From Syntrophorhabdaceae bacterium (GTDB lineage Bacteria; Desulfobacterota; Syntrophorhabdia; Syntrophorhabdales; Syntrophorhabdaceae), in NCBI GenBank assembly GCA_036504895.1, contig DASXUJ010000134.1, forward strand, positions 1 to 64,000: a stretch of DNA of 64,000 nt. The letters run 5' to 3'. The notes beneath the pieces are model-generated. The model saw only the letters and a program-made list of their open reading frames with translations, was not told the DNA's origin and made no database searches. Position 1 is the stretch's first letter. The number at the start of each line of letters is the position of its first letter. Positions 33,471-40,601 of the stretch are shown here, piece after piece. The position numbers were made by a program, and so were the translations under genes.

Positions 33471-33579
33471 AGAAATCTTACGACACAAGGAGTAACTCCT
33501 CTATGGAATACATTTCTAATAAACAAGCGACCAAGAGGGTACAAAAGGCAATTCTTCAGTGCCCTTCTGCTCTGCCTGT

Positions 33580-33713
33580 ATAAGAAAGGTGACGATGTAC
33601 ATCGCTGAGTTGAAGGGGAAGCTATCTCTCACGGACGAGAGAAAGGAAGACATCCTCACGAGTAATGTGTTTTCCTTTTTTAAATATTCTACCCGCAAGG
33701 TCTTTCTGAAGGA
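33580..33713 (+). repeat. 134-bp direct repeat, copy 1
   Basis: Near-identical to 34493-34626, 913 bp downstream. It covers the ribosome site and first 39 codons of a nuclease gene. Homology ends sharply after TCTGAAGGA (33705-33713). Confidence 0.9.
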
Positions 33714-33750
33714 TAAGGGGTTGCGGGACGCTCTTAAAAACTTAAGTTAA
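33595..33750 (+). pseudogene. truncated 5' copy of the PD-(D/E)XK nuclease gene
   Basis: Starting at ATG 33595 it encodes M-Y-I-A-E-L-K-G-K-L-S-L-T-D-E-R-K-E-D-I and matches the intact gene at 34508 through codon 39. It then diverges and stops after 51 codons. The nuclease domain is absent. Start codon and ribosome site (AAGAAAGG) are preserved, so a short peptide could still be made. Confidence 0.8.
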
Positions 33751-34066
33751 ACGAGATTCTCCTCCATCAACCGGTACCCATTCTCCTAGGCGATTGTTTG
33801 GCCTCTCCTTGCGGCATAGGGCCCCATGTGGGAGACGCGCATCAATAAATAACTATCTTTCCCTGTACCCCCCCAGGAACCTACGGAGATATACTCCCCG
33901 AAGTCACGTATCGATCCTCTTGGTTTGAAGAACCCGTTCTAAGTCGCCTTTGATTGTAAGCACAAAGAAATTTGTCTTGAAATTTGATAGGTCGTGGAGC
34001 ACAATAGATTCTACGTGGGTGGTACACTGTCACGAACACTTCCCAAAAATTGTCAAGGGAGACACA
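33751..34066. other. intergenic segment inside the duplication
   Basis: The 316 nt between the truncated copy and the 34067 gene show no credible ORF on the plus strand. A 343-codon minus-strand frame (33881-34912) crosses both this region and the intact nuclease gene and is regarded as a shadow. No inverted-repeat ends typical of an insertion sequence were found. Confidence 0.5.
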
Positions 34067-34366
34067 ATGGCTTTCATTACTTTGGCAGTCGGTCCCCGTG
34101 TGATTCGAGAGGTGTGCGAGGGCCATGAATATCAGAAGCAGCTTGCGATCCGAGGCGCCTCCCGGGACCTTCGAACCCTTATAGAGGCGGCCAATCGACA
34201 GAATAAGGTTACTGTTGCGATTTGCGGGACATTCGAACTTGCAATTGGTGATACAGGCGCGATATGGGGAGTTCATCAGGCTGTCGGCGTCCAAGCGGAG
34301 GACTTTGGCAATCTTTATGCTCTTTTGGCAAATCGTCCGGGCATCGCAGTTACATTCCGATGGTAG
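34067..34366 (+). CDS. hypothetical protein, 99 aa, within the duplication
   Basis: ATG 34067 has AAGGGAGA about 6 nt upstream. The product is A-F-I-T-L-A-V-G-P-R-V-I-R-E-V-C-E-G-H-E followed by a mixed alpha/beta-looking sequence ending I-A-V-T-F-R-W. I recognise no family. It lies on the 779-bp segment between the two 134-bp repeats, so it may have come in with the rearrangement or be an original neighbour of the nuclease. Confidence 0.5.
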   Translation: MAFITLAVGPRVIREVCEGHEYQKQLAIRGASRDLRTLIEAANRQNKVTVAICGTFELAIGDTGAIWGVHQAVGVQAEDFGNLYALLANRPGIAVTFRW

Positions 34367-34492
34367 AAGAGTACCTAGGGGACGGAGCGCCACCTTCTCT
34401 GCGTCGCCTGCACCAGGGCCAAGGACTATCTGCTCGTCACGAGCGGCATACACCGTCGGAGTTTCTCGACGACATGGAAATAGGGGGCGTGC

Positions 34493-34626
34493 ATAAGAGG
34501 GGTGACGATGTACATAGCTGAGTTGAAGGGAAAGCTTTCTCTCGCTGACGAGAGAAAGGAAGACATCCTCACGAGTAATGTGTTTTCCTTTTTTAAATAT
34601 TCTACCCGCAAGGTCTTTCTGAAGGA
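34493..34626 (+). repeat. 134-bp direct repeat, copy 2
   Basis: Second copy of 33580-33713, offset 913 bp, with only a few base differences. Here it forms the 5' end of the intact nuclease gene. Confidence 0.9.
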
Positions 34627-35335
34627 ATATCTCCGAAGACTTCAGTTCAGCGTCTCCGACGAGGAGGCGGAAGCTGCCGAATTCGAGTTTTGGCCTCGGT
34701 ACGAGGAGAACACAGAGCCCGACCTTGTACTCCTCGTGGGGAAATATTATCTGCTCTTTGAAGCGAAGTACTTCTCCAACTTTGGGCAGGAGACCAAGAC
34801 GACCCGCGGCCAGTTGATCAGAGAAATTGAGGGCGGCCTCCTCGACGCGAAAAATTACGGCAAGGAGTTCAAGCTCGTTGCCATAACTGCCGATCATTAC
34901 TATAGGCACCACAGATTTGATGCAGTTCCCAAAGAACTACATCAACATTTGAAATGGACGAACTGGCAAATTGTCTCTCACCTCCTCTACGACGCCCTTG
35001 AGCGCGGCTGGGACTTGCGCCAGGAGGACGTTGATTTTGCGCGGGACCTTTACAATCTTCTTGATCGAAAAAACCTCAGGAACTTCCTCGGGACTCACAT
35101 CCCGCACCGGAGAATCTTCCACCGTGCCCAAAAGGGATCGGTCTTCTTCGAGGCGAATACTGCCCGCTACAGAGGGAACTTCATAGGCTTTCTATCGAGT
35201 TTTTCGGAGAGCGGGAGGCTCAGGGCGGCATATGATGCTATATTCTACGAGCCTCGCAGGATGTTCTTTGCCATGAATGACGCCGGACTACTCCATCGTC
35301 CGCAGGAAACCATATTTTGGAAGGAGAAAGGGTAA
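34508..35335 (+). CDS. PD-(D/E)XK-type nuclease, 275 aa
   Basis: Soluble protein with a PD-(D/E)XK signature: E-P-D-L-V-L-L (D72) then F-E-A-K-Y (E85, K87). T-T-R-G-Q-L and a long helical C-terminal half follow. ATG 34508 has AGAGGGG upstream; GTG 34502 is an alternative. The next gene starts 1 nt after the stop, so the two are probably translated together. The preceding truncated copy of its 5' end marks a local duplication. It is most likely a restriction-type endonuclease of the island; no cognate methylase stands directly beside it. Confidence 0.75.
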   Translation: MYIAELKGKLSLADERKEDILTSNVFSFFKYSTRKVFLKEYLRRLQFSVSDEEAEAAEFEFWPRYEENTEPDLVLLVGKYYLLFEAKYFSNFGQETKTTRGQLIREIEGGLLDAKNYGKEFKLVAITADHYYRHHRFDAVPKELHQHLKWTNWQIVSHLLYDALERGWDLRQEDVDFARDLYNLLDRKNLRNFLGTHIPHRRIFHRAQKGSVFFEANTARYRGNFIGFLSSFSESGRLRAAYDAIFYEPRRMFFAMNDAGLLHRPQETIFWKEKG

Positions 35336-35336
35336 G

Positions 35337-35942
35337 ATGAATAGGCCGGAGATGGTCAACCAAACGCGGATGGCTTTTGATTACCTTCAGAAGATGTATC
35401 TTGAAGTGTCGTATCTCATAAAGGAGATAGAAGGACAGCTATTTGAAGAAGACGAGAAATTCGTGATTTGTAAGGCCAGCGGCTATGCTATAAGCACGAG
35501 AAGCTCATCAGGCTTGGAATCTCCCAACGTGGCGATGTGGCTCACAAGAAAACTCGCCGTATCTTTCGTGCCGGAGGAGAGAACCAAGTTGGATCGAGGT
35601 CAAACACTTACCGACATTAACGGCGGACTCAAAGTGTTCCATACCAGTATTGTGTTGGATGATCCTAAGGTAAGCGAGCCTTCCGTGTTTTCCGGTGTGC
35701 TCTATAATATCCATCAGAAACTCTCGGTAAAATGGATCAAGAAGTTTGAGAATATAATGGCCCATATTGAATATAACAGGGAGAAGGTCTTCAAAGACCC
35801 CGAAAACGTGGAACATGAAGATGCGTATATCAAACTGAGCGGCAAGTTTGTCCGTCGCAATCTATTCGACATCAACAACAGCGAAGCGATAGTGGAGCAC
35901 ATCATAAAACCGGCATTGCTGCTGTATAGAGGCGTGCCGTAG
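35337..35942 (+). CDS. hypothetical protein coupled to the nuclease, 201 aa
   Basis: ATG 35337 begins one base after the nuclease stop, with GGAGAAAGG upstream. The product is soluble, with an N-terminal helix (Q-T-R-M-A-F-D-Y-L-Q-K-M-Y-L-E-V-S-Y-L-I-K-E-I-E-G-Q-L) followed by mixed beta regions. I do not recognise a family. The tight coupling implies it works with the nuclease, as specificity factor, inhibitor or accessory subunit. Confidence 0.65.
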   Translation: MNRPEMVNQTRMAFDYLQKMYLEVSYLIKEIEGQLFEEDEKFVICKASGYAISTRSSSGLESPNVAMWLTRKLAVSFVPEERTKLDRGQTLTDINGGLKVFHTSIVLDDPKVSEPSVFSGVLYNIHQKLSVKWIKKFENIMAHIEYNREKVFKDPENVEHEDAYIKLSGKFVRRNLFDINNSEAIVEHIIKPALLLYRGVP

Positions 35943-36088
35943 GATGGTTCCCGACGGTACGTCGGCACCCGTGCGGTGGCAGCAAAACTTCGACAAATCG
36001 TAGGAAGGCCAACGGGAATAGCCACGATGCAATCTGTGTATTTGGTAAATAAAAAAAGAGCCCGAGAAACCGACGTGAAGGAGGTTGC

Positions 36089-36460
36089 ATGTTCAAGAAG
36101 AACCAGTTTTACACGAGAATAGAAATTGCAGAGGAAGTTGGTGGCGGTGGCCTGCAGGACTGCCTCGTCCATTCCGGGGGCCGTGTGATCGCAATCTGCA
36201 TGAGGAAGGACATGAATCCCGACGCCCCCGACATATTGTTGGTCGGAACAGGACCAGACAAACAAAGATACAGTAAATTCCTATGTGAATTCCAGCTAAA
36301 CGATTCGATCCCTATCTTTACAAAAACCGACAGTGGCTGGAAGTCTCACGGATATTTTAAAGTAAAGAACTTTTCGGTAGACGCGAATCTAATCAAAAAA
36401 CACGAAAGCCAATCCGGCAGAAACGATGTCAAAATGGTCATTGAGTTTATGGAAGCCTAG
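36089..36460 (+). CDS. small stand-alone domain of restriction-associated type, 123 aa
   Basis: ATG 36089 follows AAGGAGG. The pattern M-F-K-K-N-Q-F-Y-T-R-I-E-I-A-E-E-V-G-G-G-G-L-Q, N-P-D-A-P-D-I-L-L-V-G-T-G-P and W-K-S-H-G-Y-F-K-V resembles the N-terminal module found on some HNH endonucleases and other restriction-like proteins, but the nuclease part is absent here. It could be a modified-base or end-sensing module. The assignment is from memory of a sequence pattern and is tentative. It is the last plus-strand gene of the island. Confidence 0.55.
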   Translation: MFKKNQFYTRIEIAEEVGGGGLQDCLVHSGGRVIAICMRKDMNPDAPDILLVGTGPDKQRYSKFLCEFQLNDSIPIFTKTDSGWKSHGYFKVKNFSVDANLIKKHESQSGRNDVKMVIEFMEA

Positions 36461-36821
36461 AAAATGAGATACACTCACCGGGCGTAGCCTTCCTCTTCAC
36501 CCGAAGCTAGTCGATTGCTTCGGAATGTCCTCCCAAAAGTCTACTTCAAACCGCTTGTCACGAAGGGTCAGCCCTTGATTGACACGAGACAAAGCCTTGT
36601 TCAGTAATCCTCGATTTGCCGGTCAGCAAGGGCCCGGCGTAATTCGGACGATGGATAAGAAGTGAGATATAGTGAATATAATCAAAAAGAGGTCGTGCCG
36701 CGGCGACCATCTAATGTGATACCTTTGGAGCCGCCTGCTGTGGAGGGTGGAATTGGCCGGAAGGTCCAGATGTGGTGTCAGGCGAGCATAGGAGGACCGC
36801 AGGCGTATATTGATACGTCGA

Positions 36822-36902
36822 AGGGCACCGGCGGAGCATGGCGCCGCAGATGGGCCTTTTGTGTCAATTCCACATTCCCGGCTAGAGCGAGGCCGTGGCC
36901 TC
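36822..36902. repeat. 81-bp dispersed repeat, copy A
   Basis: About 95 percent identical by eye to 57268-57349, in the same orientation, 20 kb apart. Core GCATGGCGCCGCAGATGGGC followed by CTTTTGTGTCAATTCCACA. It contains short inverted segments (GGCC...GGCC) and shares AAGGCC-N-ATCTGCGGC, on the complement, with the palindrome at 11626. It is probably a non-coding repeat family of this genome. Confidence 0.75.
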
Positions 36903-36964
36903 AGGACAAAGCAGAAGGGTCGGTCCCTTGACACAGGACAAGCTGTCCCCGCCAAGCATGCGTC

Positions 36965-37087
36965 TCTGTCCTCCGAAACAGGCCTCTCATGCCCACAGTA
37001 ACCAAAGCCGTTCAGGCACTTGAGGATGGAAGGCTCGTAACGGAAATAACCGGCCGACCCAGGGGAAGGATTTACAATTATCGGTAG
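36965..37087 (+). pseudogene. C-terminal relic of a Fic-family gene
   Basis: One frame encodes R-P-L-M-P-T-V-T-K-A-V-Q-A-L-E, then D-G-R-L-V-T-E-I-T-G-R-P-R-G-R-I-Y-N-Y-R and a stop. This is the characteristic winged-helix tail of Fic proteins (T-V-x-x-A-L-x-x-L-E ... E-I-T-G-R-x-R-G-R). Nothing of the Fic core remains upstream, and the dispersed repeat lies right before it. It is not derived from the intact Fic gene at 28942, whose C-terminus differs. Confidence 0.6.
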
Positions 37088-37153
37088 TATATGGACATCA
37101 TGAATGAGGGGGCCGACCTGGAATAGTTCTGGTTGTTGGGGTATTTGTGGGAG

Positions 37154-37453
37154 CTATCGGATGCATACCTCCTTCGATTCCTCGTCCATGTAGCAGCCGC
37201 TGCAATTCCAGTTACAGTCGCCATAAAGCAGGTTGCAGGATTGTGCTGCTTTTCGCGTGTCGAAGACGTCGACCTCGCCCAGATATTGGTTGTTGTTTCT
37301 GTCCCCTGCGTAGCAGGAAACCATATATTCGGTTTTACCCCAGTCTGCCGCTGCGCTGCCCGCGAGGATGGATAATCCAGCCAAAACCAGGATTAATGCA
37401 CCTACAAGATGTCTCCCCACGGGTCCTTCAGCCTTCCCGCGGCCCTCAGACAC
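37154..37453 (-). CDS. small secreted Cys-rich protein
   Basis: A 99-aa frame with a signal peptide (H-L-V-G-A-L-I-L-V-L-A-G-L-S-I-L-A-G-S-A-A-A). The mature part has six Cys residues: Y-M-V-S-C-Y-A-G-D, S-C-N-L-L-Y-G-D-C-N-W-N-C-S-G-C-Y and V-C-I-R. GTG at 37420 may be the true start, giving 88 aa and a more standard signal peptide. The cysteines suggest disulfides or metal binding. No family recognised. Confidence 0.55.
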   Translation of the reverse strand: MSEGRGKAEGPVGRHLVGALILVLAGLSILAGSAAADWGKTEYMVSCYAGDRNNNQYLGEVDVFDTRKAAQSCNLLYGDCNWNCSGCYMDEESKEVCIR

Positions 37454-37601
37454 AGGGCTGCCGGATCGATTTCATTTTCATTGTCTCTCTCTTCCCTTGC
37501 GCGGATGTCGAAATTTTTTATCCCCACGCTCCGGGCCTTGATCCGGGTGGCTCAATTAGCCATAGGATCTTTTATGGGCTCTCTCTTTCTATTCTCCTTC
37601 T

Positions 37602-38189
37602 TCAGTTCAGGTCCTTATCTTTGTAGTACTTGGCGCCCGTGATGCTGACGCCGGCGATAAGACCCTCTTCAGTGATCTGGTACATATGCACGCCTTCCGA
37701 CACTGTCACGGCTCCGGCGAGCGCCCCGCCCTCGGTTTTGGTCTTGGCTGCCGCCATGGCGTCCGCGCCGAACTCCCAGCCGGAAGTCACGAATTTGTTG
37801 TAGGCCTCCGGAGTGTCAAAGATCATCACGGCCCGAAATCTCCTGGCTCCCAGACCCAACCCCGGCTGGAGTTCCGCCATCTCCATGAACGTCTCCTTTT
37901 TCGTGTCGTTGTTCTTCGCCATGCCCTTGCCCCGGACCCCTCCCATGAACATGAGCTTAAAACCGAAGTCGGTGAAGACCGCGTAGCCCGCCGCATTTGT
38001 GACTACCCTTTGGGCTGCGGGGTTGGCTCTATAGAGTTGGGCAAGCGTCTGTGCCGCCATGTCACGGAGAGGAGCCTGCGCCTCTTCTTTTTGAACCTCC
38101 GTCTTCGGGGCGGTCGCGCAGGACGCAAGCCCCAGGAACCCCAGTATCATGACCGACAAAATAACTGCACGAACTGTTTCTCTCCTCAT
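37602..38189 (-). CDS. SYLF-domain (Ysc84-like) lipoprotein
   Basis: A 195-aa lipoprotein. The signal peptide ends in L-A-S-C-A (lipobox Cys about residue 23). The body matches the lipid-binding SYLF/YSC84 domain: A-A-G-Y-A-V-F-T-D-F-G-F-K-L-M-F-M-G-G-V-R-G-K-G-M-A, G-L-G-L-G-A-R-R-F-R-A-V-M-I-F, S-G-W-E-F-G-A-D-A. ATG 38189 has GGAGGAGG upstream. Bacterial members are envelope proteins of poorly defined function. Confidence 0.85.
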   Translation of the reverse strand: MRRETVRAVILSVMILGFLGLASCATAPKTEVQKEEAQAPLRDMAAQTLAQLYRANPAAQRVVTNAAGYAVFTDFGFKLMFMGGVRGKGMAKNNDTKKETFMEMAELQPGLGLGARRFRAVMIFDTPEAYNKFVTSGWEFGADAMAAAKTKTEGGALAGAVTVSEGVHMYQITEEGLIAGVSITGAKYYKDKDLN

Positions 38190-38888
38190 TGTGCGTCCTC
38201 CTCCCGTGTTCCGCGCGTCCCTATCCAATAGTCGCCAAAATTAACCGTCATCATTGCCGTTCTTCTTTAGACTCGACCGGAGTTCATGAGAACTCATGGT
38301 GGCCCATCCCCGTCCATACCGGGATTATTATCACAGGCTTCTGTCTTGTCAAGCGGCCATATATTCATTATGTCGCTCCTCGGGGAATGTCGCGAACAGT
38401 TTCCTTTTTTCGCTCTCCCGGTGATTCTCGCAAGGAGAGGATGGGATCGGGGAGAGCGAAAAAGACCGGGATGGGGCGTTCGGTATGGCTGCCCGGATAG
38501 GGGAAGTGGACGAGAACGACATCGATACTTACACTTCCTCCAGGGACTCCGGGTCTTTTGGAAGATTGTCGGAAAAAGACCCTTCGATTTCATGCGCCGG
38601 ATGAAGCGGAGCGGAGTGGCAGCTGAATTTGCTGAACCTGCGGCGCACAGCCCCCTTGGATGCCATCTGGTGGCGTTCTCAGGGCACGAAGAAGGCGGAT
38701 AAGGGGCTCAACACACGAGAGAGTTGTTCAGGGAAGTTCAGATCACAATGTTATACCGGCACTTGAAAAGAGGTGAGAAAGAAAAATGCTGAGGCGGCAG
38801 CCTGCCATAACCCTGCAAAGGGGGCGGCTTTTTTCGGTATTAGTCGAGTATTTGTATGCACCAAATTAATGAGGAAGGGAGGTAAGGC
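38190..38888. other. long intergenic region, no convincing gene
   Basis: The 699 nt between the divergent SYLF gene and the next gene contain a 138-codon plus-strand frame (38286-38702) that lacks a ribosome site and has unusual composition, so I do not call it. The region holds a 14-bp inverted repeat (38407-38464), listed separately. Confidence 0.5.
38407..38464. repeat. 14-bp perfect inverted repeat with 30-bp loop
   Basis: TTTTTCGCTCTCCC (38407-38420) and its exact complement GGGAGAGCGAAAAA (38451-38464). Neither strand has a U-run after the stem, so a simple terminator is unlikely. A foldback repeat or protein-binding site is possible. Confidence 0.7.
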
Positions 38889-39497
38889 ATGAAGAGGGTA
38901 TTGTTAGCAGTAATGGCTCTGGCACTGGTTTTCACGGTGGTACAAATTGATTTTGCCCTGGCTCAGGATACCGAGATGCTTGGGGCCGCGAAGATGGCGG
39001 GCGAGAAGCCCGGTGTCGTTATGGTGCAGTCAGTTTCGGAGAAGGTCAACGTCGAGTCAGTTGACGCGGCGGCACGGACCTTGACCCTCAAATTTCCGGA
39101 CGGGAGAATGGTCGCTCACAAGGTGGACCCGTCCGTGAAAAACTTCGACCAGATAAAGGCGGGTGACGAGATCAAGGTAACTTATGCAAAATCCGTGGCG
39201 CTCTATGTCAGGAAGGCTACTGACTCGCCGGCGCAGGGCGAGGTCCGGACCGTCCAGGTGGCGCCCAAGGGCGCAAAGCCGGGCGTTGTCATGACAGGTA
39301 CCTCTGAAATAACTGCCAGGGTCGAGGCAATCGATTATGCGAACCGAACCGTAACGCTCAAAGGACCCGAGGGCAACGTGGCCACCTTTTCGGTGGACGA
39401 GAGGGCAAAGAGGTTCAAGGCCGTGAAGGTGGGCGACGACATCGTCCTGAGGGTCACCGATGCCATGGTAATAGCGGTCGAGACGCCCGCTCAATAG
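38889..39497 (+). CDS. exported protein with two repeated beta domains
   Basis: A 202-aa protein with a signal peptide (about 1-25, ending A-L-A-Q-D). Two homologous halves follow: residues about 42-108 (K-P-G-V-V-M-V-Q-S ... V-D-A-A-A-R-T-L-T-L-K-F-P-D-G) and about 130-200 (K-P-G-V-V-M-T-G-T ... I-D-Y-A-N-R-T-V-T-L-K-G-P-E-G). Each ends with a G-D-E-I or G-D-D-I strand. An OB-like fold is plausible. It is probably periplasmic; role unknown. ATG 38889 follows a GGGAGG ribosome site. Confidence 0.75.
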   Translation: MKRVLLAVMALALVFTVVQIDFALAQDTEMLGAAKMAGEKPGVVMVQSVSEKVNVESVDAAARTLTLKFPDGRMVAHKVDPSVKNFDQIKAGDEIKVTYAKSVALYVRKATDSPAQGEVRTVQVAPKGAKPGVVMTGTSEITARVEAIDYANRTVTLKGPEGNVATFSVDERAKRFKAVKVGDDIVLRVTDAMVIAVETPAQ

Positions 39498-39510
39498 CGG
39501 GTCAGCGTAC

Positions 39511-39564
39511 CAAGCCCCGCCTAAAGGCGGCCTGCGAGCCCTCGTCGCCTTCAGGCGGGGCTTG
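39511..39564. repeat. long GC-rich hairpin between the periplasmic and OMP genes
   Basis: CAAGCCCCGCCT (39511-39522) pairs perfectly with AGGCGGGGCTTG (39553-39564), and AAGGCG (39524-39529) with CGCCTT (39546-39551). No U-run follows. It may stabilise or partly terminate the upstream message before the outer-membrane protein gene. Confidence 0.7.
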
Positions 39565-39590
39565 CAGATTTCACTGAGGAGGAAAGGGAG

Positions 39591-40418
39591 ATGAGGAAAA
39601 AAGCTGAAATGCTCTTCGTGGTTTTTACGGTTACGCTGGCGCTCGCAATGTTCTGTCCGTGGGCATACGGTCAGGAGACCTCATCCGGTGAGAGCGACTC
39701 CATCAAAGGTGATAAATGGCAGGTGGAGGTAATACCCTATCTCTGGGCAACGGCCCTGACCGGCAATGTGCAGGTAAGAGGCATCGATTCCAAAGTGGAT
39801 ATGAGCTTTGCCGATATCTGGAAGGACCTCGACTTTGGAGCCATGGCGCACGTAGAAGCAATGAAAGGGAACTGGGGGTTCTTCGCGGACGGACTCTATG
39901 TGAAACTCACGGCCGATGGGGACACCGCCGGTCCAAGGGTCGGACCCGTCTCGGGGAGCGTCAAGATAAAAGAATGGATCGTTGAGCTGGGCGGCCTGTA
40001 CCGGATCGGCCGGTGGCCGGTCGGGGAAGGGAGAAAGATATCGCTTGACGCCCTTGGCGGGGGCCGGTACTGGTACCTCGAAAGCACCCTGAATTTTGCC
40101 GCTCCTGATCGCGGTCTTCTTATCGATATGAGCGCAAGTAAAGAGTGGGTTGACCCCTTTGCAGGACTCCGGATGCGCGCGGACCTGACCCGGGATCTCG
40201 CATTCCTGTTACGGGGCGATATTGGAGGCTTCGGTCTGGGTTCGACCTTCTCCTGGAATGCCTCCGGCGTCTTTCAATATTCTTTTACCCCCGCAATCAG
40301 AACCTATCTGGGATACCGCGCCATGAAGGTGGATTATGAGTCGGGAAGCGGTGCGACCAAGTTCAGATATGACGTGAACATGTATGGCCCCATCGCGGGA
40401 GTGGGCTTCCGTTTTTAG
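39591..40418 (+). CDS. outer-membrane beta-barrel protein
   Basis: A 275-aa protein with a signal peptide (about 1-27, ending A-Y-G-Q). Alternating hydrophobic strands and a C-terminal ...G-P-I-A-G-V-G-F-R-F with terminal Phe are the signature for outer-membrane insertion. The pattern W-Q-V-E-V-I-P-Y-L-W-A-T-A-L-T-G and A-I-R-T-Y-L-G-Y-R-A-M-K-V-D-Y resembles small porin-like barrels. It precedes the sulfatase gene on the same strand and could be a pore for its substrate. Ligand unknown. Confidence 0.8.
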   Translation: MRKKAEMLFVVFTVTLALAMFCPWAYGQETSSGESDSIKGDKWQVEVIPYLWATALTGNVQVRGIDSKVDMSFADIWKDLDFGAMAHVEAMKGNWGFFADGLYVKLTADGDTAGPRVGPVSGSVKIKEWIVELGGLYRIGRWPVGEGRKISLDALGGGRYWYLESTLNFAAPDRGLLIDMSASKEWVDPFAGLRMRADLTRDLAFLLRGDIGGFGLGSTFSWNASGVFQYSFTPAIRTYLGYRAMKVDYESGSGATKFRYDVNMYGPIAGVGFRF

Positions 40419-40601
40419 CTTGAATTGCCGTAACAAAACCATAGGCTGCGTTGAGAGGTTCTCGAAGCGGCGGCCGGGAAAGGGGCTTTTAGGTTCCGGG
40501 CGGAGAGGATGAAGATTTTTCCGGATGAGACCCATGGAGTAGGAAAGTAGCGCACCTGAGCACGGCAAGAAACGAAATGAAGTAGTGACAGGGAGGAAAA
40601 G

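Larger units (their letters stand above)
36461..37153. other. island boundary region with repeat and gene relic
   Basis: The 693 nt hold no intact gene. They contain an 81-bp dispersed repeat (36822-36902) and a C-terminal relic of a Fic-like gene (36965-37087). I looked here for a second copy of the tmRNA 3' end, which would mark an ssrA-integrated element, and did not find one. Confidence 0.6.

Noticed and set aside
33881-34912. 343-codon minus-strand frame across the nuclease duplication
   Set aside because: It overlaps the intact nuclease gene and the 99-aa ORF on the other strand, both with ribosome sites; no recognisable domain.
19107-37150. Possible ssrA-integrated element with attL/attR
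   Set aside because: I searched by eye for a second copy of the tmRNA 3' end (TTCGATTCCCGCCGCC) and for an integrase gene and found neither, so integration at ssrA is not demonstrated.
38286-38702. 138-codon plus-strand ORF
   Set aside because: No ribosome site or domain, crosses a perfect inverted repeat, and sits in a region of low coding appearance.
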